DNA from: Lactiplantibacillus daowaiensis
GTDB taxonomy: Bacteria; Bacillota; Bacilli; Lactobacillales; Lactobacillaceae
DNA: 64,000 nt
Assembly (NCBI RefSeq): GCF_005405085.1
Contig: NZ_BJDJ01000006.1
Location: forward strand, 1 to 64,000
Direction of reading: 5' to 3'
The notes beneath the pieces were generated by a model. It did no database searches. It was given only the letters and a program-made list of their open reading frames with translations, and was not told where the DNA came from. Positions within the stretch are counted from its first letter, which is position 1, and every line of letters starts with the position of its first letter. Below, piece by piece: positions 1 to 7,330 of this stretch. Both the position numbers and the translations under genes were made by a program.

Positions 1-75
1 AGCGAAGTCTGGCTAAACGCGGCGGACTGTAAATCCGCTCCTTCGGGTTCGGTGGTTCGAATCCACTCCCCTCCA
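1..75 (+). tRNA. tRNA-Tyr (GUA), 5' end cut by window edge
   Basis: The anticodon arm GGACTGTAAATCC gives anticodon GUA. A long variable arm (CTCCTTCGGGTTCG region) fits a class II tRNA-Tyr of bacteria. The T arm and 3' acceptor CCCCTCC with discriminator A end at 75; CCA is not encoded. The first few acceptor bases lie outside the window. Confidence 0.93.
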
Positions 76-83
76 TTCTTTAT

Positions 84-157
84 AGGGATATAGTTTAATG
101 GTAGAACAACGGTCTCCAAAACCGTCGGTGTGGGTTCAACTCCTACTATCCCTGCCA
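84..157 (+). tRNA. tRNA-Trp (CCA)
   Basis: Acceptor AGGGATA (84-90) pairs with TATCCCT (147-153), discriminator G154, and CCA is encoded at 155-157. The anticodon loop CTCCAAA gives anticodon CCA. It lies 8 nt after the tRNA-Tyr gene in a cotranscribed-looking cluster. Confidence 0.95.
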
Positions 158-161
158 TGAT

Positions 162-235
162 GGCGGTATTGGCGAAGTGGTTAACGCACCGGATTGTGGC
201 TCCGGCACGCGTGGGTTCGATTCCCACATACCGCC
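162..235 (+). tRNA. tRNA-His (GUG)
   Basis: The extra 5' G (G-1 at 162) faces C73 at 235, the tRNA-His hallmark. Acceptor GCGGTAT pairs with ATACCGC. The anticodon loop TTGTGGC gives GUG. CCA is not encoded. Confidence 0.95.
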
Positions 236-242
236 CTTTGAT

Positions 243-314
243 TGGGTTATAGCCAAGTGGTAAGGCAATGGACTTTGACTCCATCATGCGCTGGTTCGAA
301 TCCAGCTAACCCAG
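243..314 (+). tRNA. tRNA-Gln (UUG)
   Basis: Acceptor TGGGTTA (243-249) pairs with TAACCCA (307-313), discriminator G314. The anticodon loop CTTTGAC gives UUG. D and T arms are regular. Confidence 0.95.
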
Positions 315-337
315 TTGGGTTTGGGTAACAAGATGAT

Positions 338-408
<71 letters not shown>

Positions 409-474
409 TTCCTGTGATGGTTATAATCCTGATCAGTAAGGTACAATTAAATATATATGCCAAGTTATTATTAT

Positions 475-559
475 GCCGGCGTGGCGGAATTGGCAGACGC
501 GCTGGACTCAAAATCCAGTTCCCGTTGAGGGAGTATCGGTTCGACCCCGATCGCCGGTA
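475..559 (+). tRNA. tRNA-Leu (CAA)
   Basis: A class II tRNA with acceptor GCCGGCG (475-481) and CGCCGGT (552-558), discriminator A559. The loop CTCAAAA gives anticodon CAA and there is a long variable arm. It is separated from tRNA-Cys by about 65 AT-rich bases, so it may have its own promoter. Its last 22 bases plus two flanking bases (538-561) recur exactly at 18783-18806; see findings. Confidence 0.95.
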
Positions 560-593
560 TCAGAAAGCTTCTTCGGAAGTTAATGGTACGTTA

Positions 594-628
594 AAGACAT
601 CATATCAGTTTGATATGATGTCTTTTTT
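594..628 (+). terminator. Terminator of the tRNA cluster
   Basis: A 12-bp perfect stem (GACATCATATCA with its complement) is followed by a T6 tract, 35 nt after tRNA-Leu. Confidence 0.9.
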
Positions 629-675
629 GCTTAAAACTAGAATTCAACTAGGAACGTTTAACCAACGGATGAAAA

Positions 676-706
676 ATAAAAAACCGATTCAAATGACTGA
701 ACCGGT
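676..706 (-). terminator. Terminator of the 717 gene
   Basis: Read on the minus strand, ACCGGTTCA and TGAATCGGT form a stem followed by TTTTTTATTTT, just past the stop codon of the small secreted protein gene. Confidence 0.75.
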
Positions 707-716
707 CCACTAAAGC

Positions 717-1076
717 TTATTTTTTTAACCATTGGCTATTTGTTCGAGTGGTGACCCAAAAGTAGTGACTGTTAGTCGTCAGCCCGTGGCCTTTAACGAC
801 CCAATGCCAACTGGCACCACCATTGATAGCATAAATCGTTGTGCCAGGTTTTAAATAGACCTTGGCAACATAGTGGTCCTTGTATGCCGGCGTCATTACT
901 TTGACTTGATGCGCCCAAGTCCCTTTACGAATGCGTACCTTATGAAAGTGATACCAGTAGCGCGATGAACTTGCTGGTAAACTAGCAGCTGTTGCAGTCG
1001 TTGCGATCGGGCCTGATAAGGCACCGATACCTAATAGCAAACTGAATAAAATAATGGCAGTTGACTTAGGACGCAT
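717..1076 (-). CDS. Small secreted protein, unknown function
   Basis: 119 aa. An N-terminal signal peptide is visible: basic MRPKS, a hydrophobic core to about residue 22, and an Ala/Thr-rich cleavage region ending around TATAAS (residues 27-32). The mature part is about 88 residues, basic and rich in Tyr, Trp, His and Lys, with a C-terminal TTRTNSQWLKK. It has no LPXTG or lipobox, so it is probably released or wall-associated by charge. The neighbouring 1149 gene encodes a protein of like size, composition and C-terminal TNS-x-W pattern, so the two look like diverged paralogues. The terminator lies directly downstream. I do not recognise a domain. Confidence 0.7.
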   Translation of the reverse strand: MRPKSTAIILFSLLLGIGALSGPIATTATAASLPASSSRYWYHFHKVRIRKGTWAHQVKVMTPAYKDHYVAKVYLKPGTTIYAINGGASWHWVVKGHGLTTNSHYFWVTTRTNSQWLKK

Positions 1077-1148
1077 TTTAACATCTCCCCGCGGATATAG
1101 TTGGCTTAATTATGCGCTATTTATCGGATAATACAACCGATAAGCAAG

Positions 1149-1463
1149 CTAATATTTGAACCAGTGCGTGCTGTTCGTTCGGGCGTAGTAGACGACATTG
1201 CCGTGACCTTTAACGTGCAGCATATAACCGTCTTTGCCCATGTGATAAAACGGCATAATCGTAATTTTGCGACCTTTAGCTAAACGCAAGTGCGCACCTA
1301 ACCGGCTGGTGGCAAAGCTGCTGCCTTTGATCCAATGATAAACGGTGATTTTGCGCGTCACGTGTGCTGTACGATAGTGACTAGCCTGTGCGCTAACCAG
1401 ATTTGCTGGTAAAACAAGACTGGTTGCTAAGCTTAATACAATTAACGATGATTTAAATTTCAA
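1149..1463 (-). CDS. Small secreted protein with a likely TTG start
   Basis: 104 aa from a TTG at 1463. This start is chosen because GGAGG lies about 10 nt upstream and the product then opens with a clean signal peptide (KFKSSLIVLSLATSLVLPAN, cleavage near VSAQA). The upstream ATG at 1487 sits before the ribosome site and would add a non-signal extension. The mature protein is about 78 residues, basic and aromatic, and ends ARTNSTHWFKY, echoing the neighbour at 717. Function is not recognised; export to the surface or medium is inferred. Confidence 0.65.
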   Translation of the reverse strand: MKFKSSLIVLSLATSLVLPANLVSAQASHYRTAHVTRKITVYHWIKGSSFATSRLGAHLRLAKGRKITIMPFYHMGKDGYMLHVKGHGNVVYYARTNSTHWFKY

Positions 1464-1559
1464 GATAATTCTGCCTCCAAATGCCAATACTGTGATTTCA
1501 ATATACGCTAAAAGAATATTGATTAAAAGGGTATACTGGAAAGCAAAGGAGGGGCATAG

Positions 1560-2084
1560 ATGAAACTAACAACACTGTATGATCCACAACGACCAACCTT
1601 GTTGCTCTCATTGCATCCGGAAAATACGCAAGCTATTTTGGCACAAACTAAATGGCTTGAATATCGACGGCGATTTTTCCAACAAGCGTTTCAAGCATTT
1701 GTTTATACGACCGGTCGGCAAGGTGGGGTGAATTTATATCTCCAATGTGGACAGCCCATCAAGGCGGATGCGGCAACTTTAGCGCAAATTGGTCAGCAAG
1801 TACAAAATGATGATTACGATAAGCTATATGATTATTATGCCGCTCAAAATACCGGTCTCACGATTCCAATCCTAAAAGCGGTGCAATTACCCCAAACGAG
1901 TTTAAAATCGCTTAGAACGCGTTTCTCGAACTTTGTCACACCTCAAAGCTATGTCTACTTAAATCGACCTGAAAGACAATCACAGTTAGACTACTTACTA
2001 ACCCAGCCGGTGTTATCGATTAAAACCAATGATTGGACGACCAAGATACCATTAATTCAGACGCTACTAAAAAATCCCCGCTAA
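1560..2084 (+). CDS. Conserved hypothetical cytoplasmic protein
   Basis: 174 aa, starting 8 nt after an AAAGGAGG ribosome site. There is no signal peptide or membrane segment. The sequence is Gln- and Tyr-rich and looks like a compact soluble protein. No motif is recognised. It is a single-gene unit: the stop codon lies inside the bidirectional terminator shared with the convergent acetyltransferase gene. Confidence 0.65.
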   Translation: MKLTTLYDPQRPTLLLSLHPENTQAILAQTKWLEYRRRFFQQAFQAFVYTTGRQGGVNLYLQCGQPIKADAATLAQIGQQVQNDDYDKLYDYYAAQNTGLTIPILKAVQLPQTSLKSLRTRFSNFVTPQSYVYLNRPERQSQLDYLLTQPVLSIKTNDWTTKIPLIQTLLKNPR

Positions 2085-2101
2085 ATTAGCAGGGATTTTT
2101 G
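2069..2101. terminator. Bidirectional terminator between convergent genes
   Basis: AAAAATCCC and GGGATTTTT arms with an inner GCT/AGC pairing form a near-perfect hairpin with U tracts for both directions. It overlaps the last codons of the 1560 gene. Confidence 0.85.
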
Positions 2102-2102
2102 A

Positions 2103-2624
2103 CTACTTGATGAGTTTTTCGTAAACATAGCAAACATCGTCTTGATGGTAAACACCAACCATTTCGCCAACACGTTCAAATTGCATTTTGGCGATTAGAT
2201 GTTGCATGGCCATGTTATCGGCATGCGTATCAATACGGATACTCTTGATTTCAGGGTGGCGGCGAATAATGTGATCAATGATTTTTTCAAATAATTGCGT
2301 CGCATAACCGTTGCCCGCATGGTTAGAATGAATTGCGACCCGATGAATCACCACGTAAGGTTCGGTGGTGTTCAACCAAGTGGCATCGGCAGTATCGTAG
2401 GTTGCGTCAGGCGATGGTACAACTGCGACTGCACCAACGGTGGCTTTGTCGTCAGCGTGGAATAAGTAGGCTGACCCATTCATAATGTCTTCAGTAATTT
2501 GGTTACGGGATGGATAGTCGCCTTGCCATTGATTGACACCGGCTTCGGCTAATTGATTACGACCATCACTCAAAATTTCGATGATCGTGTCTAAATCGTC
2601 TAAGGTTGCTTTTTCAAAATACAT
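2103..2624 (-). CDS. GNAT family N-acetyltransferase
   Basis: 173 aa from the ATG at 2624, which has GGAGAGGAG about 7 nt upstream. The longer frame to 2651 would begin before that site. The order of GNAT features is visible: N-terminal YFEKATLDDLDTIIEIL, a central strand with HRVAIHSNHAGNGYATQLFEKI (acetyl-CoA binding R/Q-x-x-G-x-G/A loop, here HAGNGYA) and a C-terminal RIDTHADNMAMQHLIAKMQFERVG with the usual Asn before the last helix. It probably acetylates a small amine or peptide; the substrate cannot be told. Confidence 0.85.
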   Translation of the reverse strand: MYFEKATLDDLDTIIEILSDGRNQLAEAGVNQWQGDYPSRNQITEDIMNGSAYLFHADDKATVGAVAVVPSPDATYDTADATWLNTTEPYVVIHRVAIHSNHAGNGYATQLFEKIIDHIIRRHPEIKSIRIDTHADNMAMQHLIAKMQFERVGEMVGVYHQDDVCYVYEKLIK

Positions 2625-2737
2625 GTAACGTAGCTCCTCTCCTAAATCCACAGCTCAAATTTCGGGCTGACTTAAACAGTATACAGAAATCTTGTCAGAA
2701 TGAAAGAATTTCCACCCGAAATTTAAGATTTTTTCAT

Positions 2738-3574
2738 TTAAGCTTGGGCGCGTAAAATCGCGGCGGCCTGTGTTGCTAGTTGATGCGCGTCGTTATAACT
2801 AGCCACAGCGGTTGGCGCATACTGATAAGCGCCAGTACGCAAAGTCTGTTCATAAAAGGGCAAATAGGGCAGGTGCTGCTCTTGGGCAATTTTGATGGCT
2901 TGTTGCCAATCAAACGCCACTTGGCGATAGTCGGTCCCTTTAAGGCCATGGTCATCAAACGTCAAGATTAAATACATCGCTTGGCGATGGCGTAAGGCCG
3001 GTCGTACGGCCGTTGGTAAACCAATCGTCCCGGCATTTAGGATTAATTGTCCGTCACTAGAGTAGCGCATCAATGGCTGATGGGTATGCGCGTAGATGAC
3101 GATATCTGGCTGACCTGCAGCGGCCTGATCAAAATTCACTTGTGGCGCAGTCGGGGCGAGGGTGTGACCACTCGCAAAGTTCGGCAGCACATGTTGCAAC
3201 CGGATTTTTAACCCACCCACTTGTTTAGTGACCGTTAGCGGTAAATGCAATAACTGTTCAAAGTGAGCGGCCGATAATTGGCGACGATCGTAGTCGGTCA
3301 GAATCGTTGCCATCACTTGTTTTGGTTTGGTAAAGTTGGTTGGCGTTGCGGCCAAGACTTTGCGATAGTTTTGTTCGTGGTTGCCAAGCACATACGCAGT
3401 TGGGTGCACTTGGTCAAGCAACTGCATACAGCGCTCAGATTCGGGTCCCCGCACGGTAATATCGCCGACAGTCCAATAGTCGGTAACGTGTTGTTCACGG
3501 GCATCGGCTAAGACGGCGGCCAGTGCAGTGGCGTTGCCATGGATATCAGCTAAAACGGCAATTTTTTGTAACAT
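2738..3574 (-). CDS. Calcineurin-like metallophosphoesterase
   Basis: 278 aa. The dinuclear metal motifs are present: ADIHGN near residues 9-14 (D-x-H), WTVGDITVRGP (GD), LGNHEQN (GNH[ED]) and a C-terminal YAHTHQPL (GH-x-H type). This is the YfcE/diadenosine-phosphatase-like class; the substrate is unknown. The gene is expressed singly, with ATG at 3574 after a GGAGG-like site, and is divergent from the aromatic operon leader. Confidence 0.85.
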   Translation of the reverse strand: MLQKIAVLADIHGNATALAAVLADAREQHVTDYWTVGDITVRGPESERCMQLLDQVHPTAYVLGNHEQNYRKVLAATPTNFTKPKQVMATILTDYDRRQLSAAHFEQLLHLPLTVTKQVGGLKIRLQHVLPNFASGHTLAPTAPQVNFDQAAAGQPDIVIYAHTHQPLMRYSSDGQLILNAGTIGLPTAVRPALRHRQAMYLILTFDDHGLKGTDYRQVAFDWQQAIKIAQEQHLPYLPFYEQTLRTGAYQYAPTAVASYNDAHQLATQAAAILRAQA

Positions 3575-3698
3575 AAATGACCTCCGTTAATGATTAGTAT
3601 AAGTATTTTACTGGCTTAATATTTTCTTCGTAATTTTGTTAACCGGCTGTAACTGACCTGCAAAGTTAACGCAACCTTACTTTGGTAGGCTACTAGTT

Positions 3699-3782
3699 GG
3701 AACGAAGTAATATATCAGCACGTATATTCAAGCCAATTCGTTTCGAACCGTGGTCATCCGCACGATGACGACGGTTTTTATT
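3699..3782 (+). ncRNA. Possible structured RNA ending in a terminator
   Basis: There is no gene between 3575 and 3888. This part contains an AACGAA/TTCGTT stem (3701-3706 with 3737-3742) enclosing an AATATA/TATATT stem. A terminator hairpin follows (AACCGT..GTCATC with GATGAC..ACGGTT, 3746-3776) and a T run. No ORF feeds this terminator on the plus strand, so a short RNA or a first-stage leader of the aro operon is possible. No promoter is clearly visible. Confidence 0.35.
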
Positions 3783-3825
3783 TTACCGAAAGTTTAACGC
3801 AAAACAAATTAAAATGAAATTAGGG

Positions 3826-3854
3826 TTGACAGTCTAAAATGAGAATGCTTTAAT
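3826..3854 (+). promoter_or_regulatory. Promoter of the aromatic operon leader
   Basis: TTGACA at 3826-3831 and TTTAAT at 3849-3854 with a 17-bp spacer. Predicted transcript start is near 3861, about 28 nt before the leader peptide ATG. Confidence 0.75.
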
Positions 3855-3888
3855 GTAAACATCAACTTAACGGAAAGGGAAGATTATC

Positions 3889-3945
3889 ATGACTCAATTA
3901 CTCACAACTAACGCGTATTATTATGGCTTTTATTACTTTAGGTAG
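3889..3945 (+). CDS. Aromatic leader peptide MTQLLTTNAYYYGFYYFR
   Basis: 18 codons with a GGAAAGGGA ribosome site 8-9 nt upstream, directly downstream of a consensus promoter. Seven of the last nine codons are Tyr (five: 3916, 3919, 3922, 3931, 3934) or Phe (two: 3928, 3937). Such a codon block in front of the chorismate/prephenate genes is the signature of a ribosome-mediated attenuator, where stalling at Tyr or Phe codons reports low charged tRNA. The stop codon (3943-3945) abuts the first of a series of alternative RNA helices. Confidence 0.8.
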   Translation: MTQLLTTNAYYYGFYYFR

Positions 3946-4080
3946 CGTCCGTATTAGTTTCTTAGATGCGGGCGGCAAACACGTCCGTGTCTAAGGTGAG
4001 CAAAGTCATTTTTGTCTTTGGCCAGCTAGACACATGAGAGTCTAGCTGGGAAATTAGCAATCATTCCTGCATGGTTTTTT

Positions 4081-4118
4081 AAGCCAGCTAGATTTTCTAA
4101 ATCTAGCTGGCTTTTTTG
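4081..4118 (+). terminator. Attenuator terminator of the aromatic operon
   Basis: A 15-bp perfect stem with a 3-nt loop (4081-4095 and 4099-4113) followed by T6. It lies 40 nt before the first structural gene, so it must be bypassed for expression. Confidence 0.9.
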
Positions 4119-4157
4119 TTTCTCTAATTCGTTTTTAATATATAAGGAGTGACCGTT

Positions 4158-5618
4158 ATGCATCGTCGGACATTATCATTAAGTTTATACCTGAATTACT
4201 TCGTGCATGGGATTGGGTTAATCATTTTAACGCAAAACATGCAAGCGCTCAGTCAACATTGGCAGACACCATTAGCCACCGTTTCTTACGTCGTCTCAGG
4301 AATTGGGATGGGCCGGTTGTTTGCTTACTTTATCTTTGGCAAACTATCTGACCGCTATGGCCGTAAGTTATTTATCAATATTGGGATGCTAAGCTACTTA
4401 GTCTTCTTTATTGGCATGGCCGTGGTCACTAATATTCAAGTGGCCTACGGGTTAGCGATTCTGGCTGGGATTGCCAATTCAGCTTTGGATTCAGGCACTT
4501 ACACCACCTTTATTGAAATGGGGGGACGTCAAGGGTCCGCTAATGTGTTGATCAAAGCCTTTATGTCCGCTGGAGAATTTATCTTGCCACTACTGATTGC
4601 CAGTTTAGAAACAACTAAGCAATGGTATGGCTGGTCCTTCATGTTAGCCGCCGTGGTCCTACTCATTAATTTAGTATTACTCAATCGGCAAAAGTTTCCC
4701 GTGCGCAATCAAGCAGATGCCGGTGCTGAAGCCACGACGCAACAATTATCCAAGCCACGGCGGTGGTTAGCAAGTGCCAGTTTGGCGGGTTATGGCTATA
4801 CCTCAATGGCAGTGATGATTTTATATACCCAATGGATCAGTTTATTTGTGACTAACGAAATGGGGTATTCCCGGATCTTGGCGCATTTGTTGTTATCACT
4901 TTACAGTATCGGCTCGATTACCGGGGTCTTAGTGACCTTCTGGTTGTTACATCGGGGCTTAGCTGAAGCAAAATTGTTGGTCACGATGAATGCGTGTGCC
5001 TTAGTTGCTTTATTAGTTGTTAGTTACGCCAGCGTCCCATGGTTATCGATTATCGCGTCATTCTTATTTGGCTTCACTGCGGCCGGGGGCATGATGCAAG
5101 TTGGGTTGAACTTATTTATCCGGCTCTACCCACAAGCCAAAGGTACAGTGACCGGTGTGTTCTTCACGTTTGGTAGCATTGCCGCCTTTACGATTCCGAT
5201 TATTACCGGTTGGCTATCCAAACAAAGTATTGGCGCAGCGATGCGCTTTGATTTAGTCGTTGGCTTAGCGGGCCTCAGTTGTGTCGTATTAGCCGTATGG
5301 GCATTGCGACCAACTAAGACGTTAGCGCATGAACGTCAACAAATTAACCAAATCGATCAACAAATCGTCCATTTACTCAATCAACGCTTTGAAACCGTGA
5401 CGGCGATTGGTGACTTGAAACAAGCCGCGCAATTACCAGTGCTCGATCAAAGTCGTGAAGCTATCGTCTTACAACGGGTCGCGGCTAAGAGTCAACAAGC
5501 TGCACATACGCCATATTTACAAGCGATTTATCAAGCCATTATGGCAAATTCACGGGCCTACCAAACGGCACGTCAAACGACCCCAACGCAGTCAAAGGAG
5601 GAATTGTCACATGATTAA
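4158..5618 (+). CDS. MFS transporter fused to a chorismate mutase domain
   Basis: 486 aa. The ATG at 4158 is chosen because AAGGAG ends 9 nt before it; the in-frame GTG at 4149 would touch the ribosome site. Residues 1 to about 390 form a 12-helix major facilitator with the motif A-like GKLSDRYGRKLF. After a short linker, about 85 C-terminal residues match an AroQ-type chorismate mutase (HERQQINQIDQQIVHLLNQR, then GDLKQA and DQSREAIVL, supplying the Arg, Lys and RE positions of that fold). Chorismate mutase converts chorismate to prephenate. The transport partner may export or import an aromatic compound; this is inferred. It is the first gene of the operon and overlaps aroC by 8 nt. Confidence 0.88.
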   Translation: MHRRTLSLSLYLNYFVHGIGLIILTQNMQALSQHWQTPLATVSYVVSGIGMGRLFAYFIFGKLSDRYGRKLFINIGMLSYLVFFIGMAVVTNIQVAYGLAILAGIANSALDSGTYTTFIEMGGRQGSANVLIKAFMSAGEFILPLLIASLETTKQWYGWSFMLAAVVLLINLVLLNRQKFPVRNQADAGAEATTQQLSKPRRWLASASLAGYGYTSMAVMILYTQWISLFVTNEMGYSRILAHLLLSLYSIGSITGVLVTFWLLHRGLAEAKLLVTMNACALVALLVVSYASVPWLSIIASFLFGFTAAGGMMQVGLNLFIRLYPQAKGTVTGVFFTFGSIAAFTIPIITGWLSKQSIGAAMRFDLVVGLAGLSCVVLAVWALRPTKTLAHERQQINQIDQQIVHLLNQRFETVTAIGDLKQAAQLPVLDQSREAIVLQRVAAKSQQAAHTPYLQAIYQAIMANSRAYQTARQTTPTQSKEELSHD

Positions 5619-6780
5619 TTACGTTACAGCCGGTGAATCTCACGGCCCCCAATTAACCGGTATCCTAACCGGATTACCAGCGGGATTAACTTTAGATATC
5701 GATGCCATCAACGCTGGTTTAGCGGCGCGACAAGGTGGGTTTGGCCGCGGCAATCGCCAACAGATCGAACATGATGTCGTGACGGTGACTGGGGGCTTAC
5801 GCCATGGCGTGACCCTTGGTTCGCCATTAGCCTTAACGATTCAAAACCGCGACCATGCCCATTGGTCAGCGATTATGAATCCCACTAGTCCAGCAACGGC
5901 TGAAAATACGTTGCGCCAAGTGACGCGACCACGCCCCGGACATGCTGACTTAGTTGGCGGGATGAAGTATGGGCATCGCGATTTACGGAATGTGTTAGAA
6001 CGCTCATCGGCTCGTGAAACTGCGATGCGCGTTGCGATTGGTCAAATTTGCAAACAATTATTAGCTCAGTTAAAAATCCAGCTAGTGGGCTACGTCCAAC
6101 AAATTGGCACGATTACAGTCGACGATGCCGCCAGTTTATCGGTTGAAGCATTGACGACGGCCATTACGGCTAATGACCTACGGATTGCTGATCAACAGCA
6201 AGTGGCAGCGATTCATGACTTGATTACAACGACTAAAAAAGCGGGTGATACCCTCGGTGGGGTGATCCGTGTTGTAGCAACCAACGTCCCGGCTGGATTG
6301 GGAAGTTACACCAATTGGGATACCAAGTTAGATGGGCAGTTGGCGGCCGCAGTGATGGGCGTCAACGCGATGAAAGGTGTTGAAATTGGCGACGGCTTTG
6401 CAGCGGCTGGTCGCTACGGTAGTCAAGTGATGGATGAAATCGATTGGCACGCCGATACGGGGTGGTCACGATTGACGAATCATTTAGGTGGCTTTGAAGG
6501 TGGCATGACAAACGGGATGCCAATCATTATTAAAGCAGCGATGAAGCCGATTCCGACGCTTTACAAACCATTACAAAGTGTTGATATTCAAACCAAAGCC
6601 GTTCAAAAAGCCAGTGTCGAACGCTCCGATACGACCGCAATCGTGCCGGCATCGATCGTGGTTGAAAGCGTGGTTGCCATTGAACTCGTTAAAGCCCTAA
6701 CCGCAACTTTTGACGGCAGCAACTTAGCGCGATTGCAAGCAACACTAGCGGCTTACCGGTCAGAACTGCAGGCGTATTAA
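5611..6780 (+). CDS. aroC: Chorismate synthase
   Basis: 389 aa from the ATG at 5611, which follows AAAGGAGG; the longer open frame upstream runs over the previous gene. It converts 5-enolpyruvylshikimate-3-phosphate to chorismate with reduced FMN. The family signatures are visible: GESHGP near residue 8, RQGGFGRG, the RPGHADLVGGMKYGHRD block and RSSARETAMRVA with the FMN/substrate-binding residues, plus DAIVPA-like ATTAIVPAS near the C-terminus. Length is normal for the family. It provides the substrate of the fused chorismate mutase upstream. Confidence 0.97.
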   Translation: MINYVTAGESHGPQLTGILTGLPAGLTLDIDAINAGLAARQGGFGRGNRQQIEHDVVTVTGGLRHGVTLGSPLALTIQNRDHAHWSAIMNPTSPATAENTLRQVTRPRPGHADLVGGMKYGHRDLRNVLERSSARETAMRVAIGQICKQLLAQLKIQLVGYVQQIGTITVDDAASLSVEALTTAITANDLRIADQQQVAAIHDLITTTKKAGDTLGGVIRVVATNVPAGLGSYTNWDTKLDGQLAAAVMGVNAMKGVEIGDGFAAAGRYGSQVMDEIDWHADTGWSRLTNHLGGFEGGMTNGMPIIIKAAMKPIPTLYKPLQSVDIQTKAVQKASVERSDTTAIVPASIVVESVVAIELVKALTATFDGSNLARLQATLAAYRSELQAY

Positions 6781-6781
6781 G

Positions 6782-7330
6782 ATGCGCTTGCATACATTGG
6801 GACCAGCAGTGACGGATAGTTATGCTGCAGCGACGTATTACAATCAAACGGCTTGTAATGGTCAAGCAACGGTGGTCGGTCATCCGAGTTTTGAAACGAT
6901 TTTGACGCACTTAGCAGACTATGTTGGTGACTGGCTGATTATGCCGGCGGCGTTTCAATCACCGAGTTTACATGCAAGTTGGGGTGATGTGCACTATGCC
7001 TTATTGGATCAACTTGAGTTAACGACTTGTTTTATGATCCAGCTTGACCCATTAGTCGTCGTCGAACGTTTGGATGCCGATAATCGAATCGGCTACACGC
7101 ACGCCGCGACAGCACAATTATTGCAACGAATCGTGAGTCATGTCAGCGTGCAGACGGCTGCCAGTAAATATTTGGCTTATCAAGACTACCAAACTAATCG
7201 CGCCGGTTACGTTTTGACCAATGAAAAGAATGTCACGTTGACTGACCACGAACGACTTATTAAGCGCCTGACACCGAAGATGGTATGGTGCGTTTACCAG
7301 ATTAAGGATGATGACAAATGCAAACATTAA
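6782..7330 (+). CDS. Short prephenate-dehydratase-like protein
   Basis: 182 aa. It starts TLGPAVTDSYAAATYY, resembling the opening YLGPxGTxSxxAA of prephenate dehydratases, followed by GDWLIMPAAFQSPS where the family has a D..V.PIENS loop. Only a periplasmic-binding-like core can be seen. The C-terminal regulatory ACT domain of PheA is absent and the classical T-R-F catalytic motif is not recognisable. Position in the operon between aroC and aroA suggests a role in phenylalanine synthesis, or a degraded or repurposed PheA. No complete pheA occurs elsewhere in the window. It overlaps aroA by 13 nt. Confidence 0.6.
   Translation: MRLHTLGPAVTDSYAAATYYNQTACNGQATVVGHPSFETILTHLADYVGDWLIMPAAFQSPSLHASWGDVHYALLDQLELTTCFMIQLDPLVVVERLDADNRIGYTHAATAQLLQRIVSHVSVQTAASKYLAYQDYQTNRAGYVLTNEKNVTLTDHERLIKRLTPKMVWCVYQIKDDDKCKH

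Larger units (their letters stand above)
3861..4118 (+). promoter_or_regulatory. Attenuator leader of the aromatic amino acid operon
   Basis: I can pair the segments in two exclusive ways. Chain one: A 3946-3955 with B 3965-3974; C 3987-3993 with segment 1 4027-4033; segment 2 4040-4049 with segment 3 4084-4093 (antiterminator). Chain two: B 3961-3974 with C 3982-3995 (14 bp); 1 4022-4031 with 2 4040-4049 (10 bp); 3 4081-4095 with 4 4099-4113 (15 bp) plus T6, a terminator. A ribosome that finishes the leader peptide would cover A and favour termination. One stalled at the Tyr codons leaves A free and favours read-through. The pairings are seen; the mechanism is inferred. Confidence 0.75.

Noticed and set aside
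414-713. Open reading frame of 99 codons on the plus strand
   Set aside because: It runs through tRNA-Leu(CAA) and the following terminator and has no ribosome site.
2656-2726. AAATTTCGGG / CCCGAAATTT inverted repeat between the GNAT and phosphoesterase genes
   Set aside because: The arms are about 50 nt apart with no T tract on the transcribed strand; it could be a weak terminator or chance, so it was not listed.
5455-5610. Upstream extension of aroC
   Set aside because: It overlaps the chorismate mutase domain in another frame, and the true start at 5611 follows AAAGGAGG.
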